A stretch of 64,000 bases of DNA from Arcticibacter pallidicorallinus (GTDB taxonomy: Bacteria; Bacteroidota; Bacteroidia; Sphingobacteriales; Sphingobacteriaceae). The stretch is from positions 86,971 through 150,970 of the forward strand of contig NZ_PVTH01000008.1 in assembly GCF_003002875.1 (NCBI RefSeq), read 5' to 3'. The position numbers and the translations under genes were made by a program. Shown here piece after piece: positions 1 through 7,244 of this stretch (position 1 is the stretch's first letter; each line of letters opens with the position of its first letter). Below the pieces are notes generated by a model, which did no database searches, was not told the origin of the DNA, and saw nothing but the letters and a program-made list of their open reading frames with translations.

Positions 1-289
1 AACCCTTCACCGCATATTTCATCTCCATAGAGATGGCCGTCACGAAAATAACAAGGATCTCCCGGGTTCGCGGGTTCCCCTTCAATATCTCCACCAGCTC
101 AAAGCCGTCCATCTCCGGCATCTGAACGTCGATCAACGCAACCGAAATATCCTGTTCCCAGCAAATCTTGAGCGCTTCGTTAGGAGATGTCGTGGTGACG
201 ATTTCTATATCGTTACGATCAAGAAGTGCTTCCAAAGCCACTATATTTTCCCGTCTGTCGTCTACGATTAAAAGCTTCAGATGATCCAT
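1..289 (-). CDS. Response-regulator receiver domain protein (3' end outside window)
   Basis: Only the first 96 residues are present; the gene runs off the left edge. Reading the minus strand from the ATG at 287-289 gives a receiver (REC) domain start: LKLLIVDDRREN with the acidic pair near residues 10-11, then VALIDVQMPEMDGFELVE with the phospho-acceptor Asp, and an FVTA segment that carries the conserved Thr. This N-terminal receiver may belong to a single-domain regulator or to a receiver-histidine kinase, which cannot be decided here. It starts 12 bases after the cheB stop, so it is probably the fourth gene of the minus-strand kinase-cheR-cheB operon and a downstream phosphorylation target of that system. 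Confidence 0.85.
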   Translation of the reverse strand, partial: MDHLKLLIVDDRRENIVALEALLDRNDIEIVTTTSPNEALKICWEQDISVALIDVQMPEMDGFELVEILKGNPRTREILVIFVTAISMEMKYAVKG

Positions 290-301
290 TTCTTAAAAAT
301 A

Positions 302-934
302 CTATTCTTTTGTAATGCTCTTTATAAAAGCAAAGATACTTTCATCAGTCAATATCAAAGCATCTTTACACAATGATATTGCAGATTCAGGCATCGTCCT
401 TACTTCCGCATCCGCCGGATCTTGTATGATAACAATACCGTTCCGTGCTTGAATATAAGAAAGTCCTTCCGCCCCGTCAGCGTTTGCTCCCGATAAAAGT
501 ACCGCAACAACTCTGTCCTGATATACGTCCGACACACTAACAAAGGTAGAATCGATCGATGGCCTCGAAAAAAACACCGGCTCTGAATAATCCAGTGTAA
601 ACGTTTCATCTGGCTCCAAAAGCAGATGATAGTCTGGAGGTGCAAAATAAACATTTCCCTGCCTCAGCTTTGTCTTGTCCTCCGCAAGACTTACAGAAAG
701 TGCTGATTTACTATCCAGCAGTTTTTCTATTTCCGACTTAAATTTCCGGCTCCGGTGGATAATAACAATTACAGGCAGCGGAAAATCTCCGGGAAGCTGT
801 TCGATCAAATCGAAGATCAGCCTCGAACTTCCCGCGGAACCTCCCAGCAACAGAACCCTGGCCTTCGCTGCCTTCTCTAATATCGTGTTATCCCAGTTAG
901 CCAATTTTTTGATACAAGTTTTCATATTTATCAA
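302..934 (-). CDS. cheB: CheB-type protein-glutamate methylesterase, no receiver domain
   Basis: This 210-residue protein is a stand-alone CheB catalytic domain, which hydrolyses methyl esters on (or deamidates) chemoreceptor glutamates. The catalytic triad can be read: Ser33 in GGSAGS, His60 in VIIHRS, and Asp153 in SGANADGAEGL; the APPDYHLLL segment is also typical. The usual N-terminal receiver of CheB is missing, so activity may be controlled by the neighbouring hybrid kinase. The start overlaps the end of cheR by 38 bases; a second ATG at 925 is an alternative. No methyl-accepting chemoreceptor is present in the window, so the substrate is unknown; in Bacteroidota such CheB/CheR pairs often sit with hybrid kinases rather than with flagellar genes. 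Confidence 0.88.
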   Translation of the reverse strand: MINMKTCIKKLANWDNTILEKAAKARVLLLGGSAGSSRLIFDLIEQLPGDFPLPVIVIIHRSRKFKSEIEKLLDSKSALSVSLAEDKTKLRQGNVYFAPPDYHLLLEPDETFTLDYSEPVFFSRPSIDSTFVSVSDVYQDRVVAVLLSGANADGAEGLSYIQARNGIVIIQDPADAEVRTMPESAISLCKDALILTDESIFAFIKSITKE

Positions 935-1739
935 CCGACCTGAACTTCCCAGTCACGTCGAAAGCCCTCAAAGATTCTTTTGCACCCAGGCAAAGAAAGC
1001 CAAAGGGACATAAACTGTCATAAAACAACTGAATTACCCGCTTTTGCAAGTCGGTGTTGAAATAGATCAGAACATTTCGACACGAAACGATTTGAAACTC
1101 GTTGAACGCCCGGTCTGACACAAGATTGTGCACCGAGAATAGCGTATTTTTTTTCAGCTCGTTGTTTATCGTAGCAGCATCATACTGGGCTACGTAGAAA
1201 TCTGCTAACGAGCCTGAATAGCCGGTATGCAAATAGTTTTCTGAATACTGCTTCATATTTGAAAGCGGATAAACTCCTGCTTTCGCCTTTTCTAAAACCC
1301 TTGGGTTGATATCCGTACCATACAAGAACGAACGATCCAACAAGCCCTCCAGTTTTAGCAATATAGCGAAGGAGTAAAGCTCCTCTCCGGTCGAGCAGCC
1401 CGCGTTCCAAACCTTCACACGGGGGAAAGAACTAAGATATGGCATCACCTTTTCTTTGACCGACCTGAAAAAAGATGGGTCCCGGAACATTTCCGTCACA
1501 TTTACCGTAACCTGAACAAGAAATTCTTCGAAAAAAACATAATCATTTACCAGTATCCCTTTCAGATCAACCAGATCAAGGTGATGCAGGTCCATGATCC
1601 TGGTAACACGTCGTTTCAGAGAAGCTCTCGAGTAACCACTAAAATCAAATCCGTGGATGTGGTTAATCCAGGAAATCAGCTCTTCAAGTTCATCGTACGA
1701 AATTCGTTCCTCCACAAGTGACATGTCTAGCTTAACCAA
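897..1739 (-). CDS. cheR: CheR-type protein-glutamate O-methyltransferase
   Basis: The 280-residue protein has the CheR layout: an N-terminal helical domain (LISWINHIHGFDFSGYS, then KRRVTRIM) and a SAM-dependent methyltransferase fold with the nucleotide motif VWNAGCSTGEELYS near residue 110 and the late CheR signature VSCRNVLIYF near residue 220. It would methylate glutamates of a receptor, or of a receptor-like part of the adjacent kinase, using S-adenosylmethionine. It overlaps the 3' end of the large hybrid kinase gene by 13 bases and is itself overlapped by cheB, so the three are translationally linked. No pentapeptide-tethering tail or TPR domain is visible. Confidence 0.9.
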   Translation of the reverse strand: MVKLDMSLVEERISYDELEELISWINHIHGFDFSGYSRASLKRRVTRIMDLHHLDLVDLKGILVNDYVFFEEFLVQVTVNVTEMFRDPSFFRSVKEKVMPYLSSFPRVKVWNAGCSTGEELYSFAILLKLEGLLDRSFLYGTDINPRVLEKAKAGVYPLSNMKQYSENYLHTGYSGSLADFYVAQYDAATINNELKKNTLFSVHNLVSDRAFNEFQIVSCRNVLIYFNTDLQKRVIQLFYDSLCPFGFLCLGAKESLRAFDVTGKFRSVDKYENLYQKIG

Positions 1740-4700
1740 ACACGCATCATAGACAAAAGTTTGTCTACTTCAACGGGTTTGGAAATATAGTCATTGGCTC
1801 CTGCCTCGAGACATTTTTCCCGGTCATTCTTCATCGCCTTCGCCGTAAGCGCAATAATGGGCAAACTCTGATACTGCCGCTGTTTTCGTATCTCCCGCAT
1901 TGCCTCATAACCATCCATTTGAGGCATCATGATGTCCATTAGAACAATATCAATATCCGGCATTTCATCCAGCTTTCTCAAAACCTCTACTCCATTCGAC
2001 GCAATTTCCACCCGCATGTCATAAGATTGTATGGCCGTAGACAGCGCAAATACGTTTCGCATATCATCATCCGCAACTAGCACGCATTTACCCGACAGCG
2101 CCTTCTCCAGCGTAGAATTATCTTTTAACAAGTCCCCCGCAAAATTCGCTGTCACGGCCGAATTCCCTTTGGTTCTTATCTTATGCATGAACAGGTTTAC
2201 CTCATCCAGGATACGGTCATTTGACTTTGCACTTTTAAGAACCATCGCATTCGTATGCTTCATAATTATGCCCATCGTTTTCTCGTCAAGCTCCATGGCT
2301 GTATTGATAACCACCGGCACCTCCGCAAGTCGCTCGTCGGTCTTTATTTTTTCCAGAAGCTCCACACCTGACATATCTGGCAGATGCAGATCAAGGATCA
2401 GACAATCAAACTCCCCGTCACTTTCCAATATATCAATCGCCTGCTGTCCGTTGTAAGCCTGCTTTACCTCGATACCCTTATCCACCAATACCGCCGTTAA
2501 CGCGTCGCTCTGCACCTGCACATCCTCCACAAGCAGCACCCGCTTTAGCTTCAACTGTCCGCTGCTGCTTAACAAAACGTCAAACGCTTCGTCCAACTGG
2601 TCTTTATCGATCGGTTTTCGAAGGAACCCAATTGCACCCTCCTGTCGGGCTCTGAGAGTTGACTCATCGCGGGCAGACATCAGATGTACTGGAATCCAGT
2701 TCGTAGCCTTATCATTTTTCAATTCTTTTAAGACTGTCCAGCCGTCCATACCCGGCAGCATGATGTCCAGAACAATGGCGTCCGGCTGATACCCACGGGC
2801 CATACTCAGGCCATTAGTTCCGCTATAAGCCACCATCGGTACAAATCCGCGTTCTCTGGCGTAATCTTCCAAAATCTCCGAAAATGACACGTCATCTTCG
2901 ATAATCAGCAACCTGGGTGTCTGGCCGGCATGGGCGGTCGTAATATCTTCCGCTCTTGGAAATTGCAAAGCCTCTACTGAACTTTCAACAGGACTTGTCT
3001 CTGCTGCGGGCGAGGGCGAAGGTTGATGTCCATTTCCGGAAACCGGAAGATAAAGCGTGAAAGTGCTACCCTGGTTAAGTTCGCTTTCCACCCTGATCTC
3101 TCCTCCCAGCAAGTTGCAAAGCTCCCGGCAGATGGACAGGCCCAAACCGGTACCCCCATGCTTCCTGCTGATCGACCCGTCTGCCTGTTGAAAGGCCTCA
3201 AATACTATCTTCTGCTGCTCCCTGCTCATACCAATACCCGTATCCCGAACATCAAATCGTATCGCACCCGATTCGTCCTGACGAAGCACCTCATTTTCAA
3301 AATCCTGCCCTTTTAAAATATGCGACACCTTCACACTAACCTGGCCTCCTTCAGATGTAAACTTAAAAGCATTTGACAGGAGATTCTTCACGATTTGTTC
3401 TACCCTCTGTTTATCAGAAACAAACTGTATGGGCGTATTCGGATCAATATCGAAAACAAAGGCGATCTTTTTTGAAGCTGCAACATGGTTAAACAGCTGC
3501 TGCAAGTCATACCTCAGATCCTCAGTCTTCACCTCTTCCCACTGAATATCCAGTTTGCCCGACTCAATTTTAGATAAGTCCAGAATATCATTGATCAGAT
3601 TTAAAAGGTCGGTTCCGGCATTGTGTATAACGCTGGCATAACGAACCTGATCAGATGTCAGCGTCTTTTGTTTGTCCTCACTCAATATCTTAGCCAGGAT
3701 GAGAATACTGTTCAGCGGCGTCCGCAGTTCATGGCTCATGTTCGCCAGAAACTCCGATTTATATTTGCTGCTTTGCTCGAGTTCCTTAGCCTTTACCCTT
3801 ATCCCCTCGTTAGCCAGCTCAACAGCAGCGTTTCTTTCTTTAAGCATCGCCGCCTTTTCTTCGAGCTCTGTATTTGTCTGCCTCAGCTCCTCCTGCTGCA
3901 CACGCAGCTCTTCCTCCGAAACCTGCAGTTGCTGAGTTTTTGCCGTGAGCTCCTCATTTGCAGCCATCAACTCTTCTGTCTGAACTTCGAGCTGCTCCGA
4001 CTGGTAACTGGTCTGCTCATAAAGAGCTTTAAGCTGGGCCCGGGATTGCGCAGATTTCACAGCCACAGCTATCCCATCCACTATTTGTTGGATAAACTCC
4101 AGTTTCAAATCTGTAACTCCTTCGCTGTAGCCAATTTCGATCACTCCGATCAGTTCATCCTCGAACAACACGGGCTGAAGAATAATCGACCGGAGCTTGA
4201 CATCACCGATCCCAATACGGACAGACAGTTGATCCTCCTTAATCTCACTGATTACTACACCCTTCTTTGACAAAGCTACCTGACCCAGCATACCTTCACC
4301 GATCTGATAGGTAGCCTGCTTCATGGGATAAGCGTAGGCACCAGCCAGATACAAACTACCTCCCTGAAGGAGATAAAATGAGCCAAGCTGAGCACCGCTA
4401 TATTCGGCCAACTCTCCTATTACGCTCCCAGCCAGTTCATCAACATTTTGCATCCCGCGCATACACACCTCGATGCGTTCAGAGCCGCTTAACATCCAGT
4501 GTTTCTTACTGTTCTCCTCTCCAATTCTGTTCAACTTTGCGTTGGCTTCCCTTACGTTAGCCTCTATCTGCTTCTGCCGTCTGAAAGTCGTCTTAATGTA
4601 GCGGAACAAGATCAACAAGAGACCCAGCACAACGAAGCAGCCGCCAAGCACGATAACCACCGTTCGCCGCATACTGTTCGCTGTAGCGTCCTCCCGCTCA

Positions 4701-5215
4701 CGCATCAGGTTTTCCTCTATCGCCGATATCCTTTTGGTAAAATCCCTTACAGCATCCATATGAGTTTTAGCCGACAGAAACTGCTCACGCATGTCACGCT
4801 CTTTGCCGCCCTCGACTGAATCGTATGCAGCTATTATCGCGTCCATATCGGCTATTTTAAGCGAGGCATAGTAATACAGGGAATCGACATTTTTCACCTG
4901 TTCAGGATTATCAGCAACCAGGTCCCTCAAATGTTCAATCGAGGGAATAATCAGCACTGAACTGCGCTTGTACTGCGTGCCCAGGCTCTCGATCCCCGTT
5001 AATGCATACCCACGCTGAGCACTCTCAGCGGTAGTAACCTGAGACACTATCAGCTCGTTCACCTGAAACACCTCGCTGGAATGACGCAGCCACTCGGCAT
5101 CTTCTTTCTGATCTTCCATGCTCACATAAGAAAGAATGGCTACGATAAACAGGATAATAAGCGTTGATATAAAGCCGGTAAGGACTTGCTGTTGGAACGA
5201 AAATTTCTTAAACAT
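1727..5215 (-). CDS. Membrane hybrid histidine kinase: CHASE3-GAF-HisKA-HATPase-REC-REC-REC
   Basis: This 1162-residue sensor kinase begins with a transmembrane helix (about 12-31), a CHASE3-like extracytoplasmic helical domain (about 36-180; ESAQRGYALTG is the typical signature), a second helix (185-206), a GAF domain (about 245-390) and a long glutamate/glutamine-rich coiled coil (395-485). HisKA has His495 in MSHELRTP; the ATPase domain has N-box NAFKFT, DTGIGM and GGTGLGL. Three receivers follow, with phospho-acceptor Asp817, Asp942 and Asp1094. A box TATCTTTA at 5236-5243 is one mismatch from the TAnnTTTG promoter consensus. It heads an operon with cheR, cheB and a further receiver protein, suggesting that methylation tunes this kinase or a partner receptor. 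The signal sensed is unknown. Confidence 0.93.
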   Translation of the reverse strand: MFKKFSFQQQVLTGFISTLIILFIVAILSYVSMEDQKEDAEWLRHSSEVFQVNELIVSQVTTAESAQRGYALTGIESLGTQYKRSSVLIIPSIEHLRDLVADNPEQVKNVDSLYYYASLKIADMDAIIAAYDSVEGGKERDMREQFLSAKTHMDAVRDFTKRISAIEENLMREREDATANSMRRTVVIVLGGCFVVLGLLLILFRYIKTTFRRQKQIEANVREANAKLNRIGEENSKKHWMLSGSERIEVCMRGMQNVDELAGSVIGELAEYSGAQLGSFYLLQGGSLYLAGAYAYPMKQATYQIGEGMLGQVALSKKGVVISEIKEDQLSVRIGIGDVKLRSIILQPVLFEDELIGVIEIGYSEGVTDLKLEFIQQIVDGIAVAVKSAQSRAQLKALYEQTSYQSEQLEVQTEELMAANEELTAKTQQLQVSEEELRVQQEELRQTNTELEEKAAMLKERNAAVELANEGIRVKAKELEQSSKYKSEFLANMSHELRTPLNSILILAKILSEDKQKTLTSDQVRYASVIHNAGTDLLNLINDILDLSKIESGKLDIQWEEVKTEDLRYDLQQLFNHVAASKKIAFVFDIDPNTPIQFVSDKQRVEQIVKNLLSNAFKFTSEGGQVSVKVSHILKGQDFENEVLRQDESGAIRFDVRDTGIGMSREQQKIVFEAFQQADGSISRKHGGTGLGLSICRELCNLLGGEIRVESELNQGSTFTLYLPVSGNGHQPSPSPAAETSPVESSVEALQFPRAEDITTAHAGQTPRLLIIEDDVSFSEILEDYARERGFVPMVAYSGTNGLSMARGYQPDAIVLDIMLPGMDGWTVLKELKNDKATNWIPVHLMSARDESTLRARQEGAIGFLRKPIDKDQLDEAFDVLLSSSGQLKLKRVLLVEDVQVQSDALTAVLVDKGIEVKQAYNGQQAIDILESDGEFDCLILDLHLPDMSGVELLEKIKTDERLAEVPVVINTAMELDEKTMGIIMKHTNAMVLKSAKSNDRILDEVNLFMHKIRTKGNSAVTANFAGDLLKDNSTLEKALSGKCVLVADDDMRNVFALSTAIQSYDMRVEIASNGVEVLRKLDEMPDIDIVLMDIMMPQMDGYEAMREIRKQRQYQSLPIIALTAKAMKNDREKCLEAGANDYISKPVEVDKLLSMMRVWLS

Positions 5216-5321
5216 GAGCTAATGGATACAATGAATAAAGATAGTATTTCAATTTCCAAACCAAAACTCTTTGTCCGCTGTACTGTTATTCGATGAAACC
5301 TTTACGACTCAAAATAATACG

Positions 5322-5780
5322 ATGGAAAACCAAAATGAAAAATCAATAGCAAACCTTAAACATCTGCTGTCGATCTGTAACGACGGTAAAGAAGGCTATA
5401 AAACAGCAGCTGAAGATGCAGACTCTCCTGAACTGAAGACACTCTTTTCGATGTATTCCATACAGCGGGCCGAGTATGAAATGCAGCTGAAGAAAGCCAT
5501 ACATCAGCTGGGCGGTGACCCTGATAATGAAACAGGAGGACCGGTTGGTGCATTGCACCGGGTCTGGATGGACATCAAGACCGCATTTACCAAGAACGAC
5601 GACAAAGCTATTTTGAGCGCATGTCTGACAGGAGAGCACTCTGCGCTCGAAGCTTACGACAAAGAATTGCAAGACACGGGCATCAGTCCCGAAATCATCG
5701 AAATCATCGCTGAACAACGCAATGGAATTTCTGACTGTATAAAAAATGTCGAATCACTTAAAACCCAGTACTCTTCCTGA
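5322..5780 (+). CDS. PA2169/DUF2383-family four-helix-bundle protein
   Basis: A 152-residue soluble protein beginning MENQNEKSIANLKHLL. The pattern NDGKEGYKTAAEDA, the later EYEMQLKKAI and the GEHSALEAYDKEL segment match the ferritin-like four-helix bundle of the DUF2383/PA2169 family, whose function is not established but which often appears with general stress genes. The ATG at 5322 is preferred because residues upstream of it in the same frame (from 5271) show no family resemblance. It is divergent from the hybrid kinase operon and is closed by a strong hairpin terminator at 5805. No metal-binding E-x-x-H set clearly matching bacterioferritin was identified, so iron storage is not claimed. 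Confidence 0.8.
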   Translation: MENQNEKSIANLKHLLSICNDGKEGYKTAAEDADSPELKTLFSMYSIQRAEYEMQLKKAIHQLGGDPDNETGGPVGALHRVWMDIKTAFTKNDDKAILSACLTGEHSALEAYDKELQDTGISPEIIEIIAEQRNGISDCIKNVESLKTQYSS

Positions 5781-5804
5781 TCTGCTTTTACCGATTCGAC
5801 TGAT

Positions 5805-5839
5805 AAAAGGGTACAGAATGTCTCATTCTGTGCCCTTTT
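5805..5839 (+). terminator. Hairpin terminator after the DUF2383 gene
   Basis: Arms 5805-5820 and 5824-5839 form a 16-bp stem with a single G-T pair and a TCT loop; the 3' arm ends in TTTT, which also supplies a short U run. It lies 25 bases after the DUF2383 stop and before the promoter of the sigma-54 activator. Confidence 0.85.
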
Positions 5840-5874
5840 ATTAACAATTTCATAGCAGTAACCCCCACTTTTGT

Positions 5875-5882
5875 TATTTTTG
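5875..5882 (+). promoter_or_regulatory. -7 promoter box TATTTTTG upstream of the NtrC-type regulator
   Basis: TATTTTTG matches the Bacteroidota -7 consensus TAnnTTTG exactly and lies 30 bases before the chosen ATG at 5913. No convincing -33 TTG was seen at the usual 19-base spacing. The box falls inside a longer in-frame extension of the gene, which argues for the ATG at 5913. Confidence 0.5.
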
Positions 5883-5912
5883 CCCAACAGCACATCAATC
5901 GACGCTCACATT

Positions 5913-7244
5913 ATGGCAAACATACTATTAGTGGAGGACGATACCACATTCTCTCTCATTCTCGAAAACTTTTTGAAAAAAAAAGGCCATACCGTCCAGA
6001 TATGCCATACACTAAAAACAGGCCTAAAATCACTGGAGCAGAATACTTATGACCTTCTTCTGCTCGACTACCGTCTTCCCGACGGCAATGGCCTGGAGGT
6101 CATGAGCACCGCCCGCGAGAAAACTCCGAACATACCCTCTATCATCATGACCAGCTTCCATGATGTGAGAACCGCAGTACGGGCGATACGCTCGGGTGCA
6201 TATGATTTCATTACCAAGCCAGTCAATCCAGACGAGCTGGAGATGGTGCTAAACGAAGCTTTAAACCGCAAGCAAAGCGCCCCCGAAATACAGAAAAAAG
6301 CAGAAGTCTCTACCTTCATACAAGGAAGCAGTCTCGAATCCAAAAAGCTGCAAAATTACATTGAACTGGTGGGGCCCACAGACATGTCGGTCATCATCCA
6401 GGGAGAAAGCGGCACCGGAAAGGAGTACGTTGCAAACTCCATCCATAAAGCCAGCAAAAGGGCTGAGCGCCCCTTCGTGGCCATTGACTGCGGATCTCTA
6501 TCCAGAGAACTGTCCGCAAGCGAATTATTCGGACATGTTAAGGGTGCTTTTACCGGCGCTTTGCTCGACAAAAAAGGCCAGTTCGAAGCTGCCGACGGCG
6601 GTACGCTCTTTCTTGATGAGATCGGAAACTTAAGCTACGAAGTGCAAATCCAATTGCTGCGTGCTATTCAGGAACGCGTAATCCAGCCTATCGGAAGCAA
6701 TAAGCAGATAAAAGTCGACGTGCGCATCATTGCAGCTACCAACGACGATCTTCTCAACAGCGTATCCCGTGGAGAGTTCCGGGAAGATCTCTATCACAGG
6801 CTGAACGAATTTAAAATTCATGTGCCCGCACTTCGAAATCGTGAACACGACCTTCAGGTATTTTTATACCACTTTATCAATCTGGCAAACGCAGAGCTCG
6901 ACAGAAACGTAAAGACGCTTTCCACAGAGGTGGCAACTATCTTTCAAACCTACGACTGGCCCGGTAACCTCCGCGAACTTAAGAACGTGATTAAGCGAAT
7001 GGTCCTCCTGACACGCGGCGAAGAAGCCGGCATTGAGTCGCTACCAGATGAAATGATCGCCTCACTGAATCAGGTTCCCAAACCATCAGGCACTGATCTC
7101 AAAGCGTTGAATGAAGCCAATGAAAAAGAGCTGATAAAAGAAACACTCAGAAAAGTTCGCTACAACAAAACCCAGGCCGCTAAGCTGCTGAATATCGACA
7201 GAACTACCCTTTACAATAAAATGGAGAAGTATCAGATCGAATAG
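5913..7244 (+). CDS. Sigma-54-dependent response regulator (NtrC family)
   Basis: The 443-residue protein has an N-terminal receiver (NILLVEDD; phospho-acceptor Asp52 in LLDYRLPDGNG; Lys in ITKPVNP), a central AAA+ activator domain with Walker A GESGTGKE, the sigma-54 contact loop GAFTGA and Walker B GGTLFLDEIG, and a C-terminal Fis-type helix-turn-helix (NKTQAAKLLNIDRTTLYNKM). It should activate sigma-54 promoters when phosphorylated. The intact GAFTGA loop shows that it is a real sigma-54 partner and not a degenerate member. It converges on, and overlaps by 13 bases, a minus-strand hybrid kinase with an HPt domain, a plausible but unproven phosphodonor. The start at 5913 is chosen because the receiver begins directly there. 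Confidence 0.94.
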   Translation: MANILLVEDDTTFSLILENFLKKKGHTVQICHTLKTGLKSLEQNTYDLLLLDYRLPDGNGLEVMSTAREKTPNIPSIIMTSFHDVRTAVRAIRSGAYDFITKPVNPDELEMVLNEALNRKQSAPEIQKKAEVSTFIQGSSLESKKLQNYIELVGPTDMSVIIQGESGTGKEYVANSIHKASKRAERPFVAIDCGSLSRELSASELFGHVKGAFTGALLDKKGQFEAADGGTLFLDEIGNLSYEVQIQLLRAIQERVIQPIGSNKQIKVDVRIIAATNDDLLNSVSRGEFREDLYHRLNEFKIHVPALRNREHDLQVFLYHFINLANAELDRNVKTLSTEVATIFQTYDWPGNLRELKNVIKRMVLLTRGEEAGIESLPDEMIASLNQVPKPSGTDLKALNEANEKELIKETLRKVRYNKTQAAKLLNIDRTTLYNKMEKYQIE

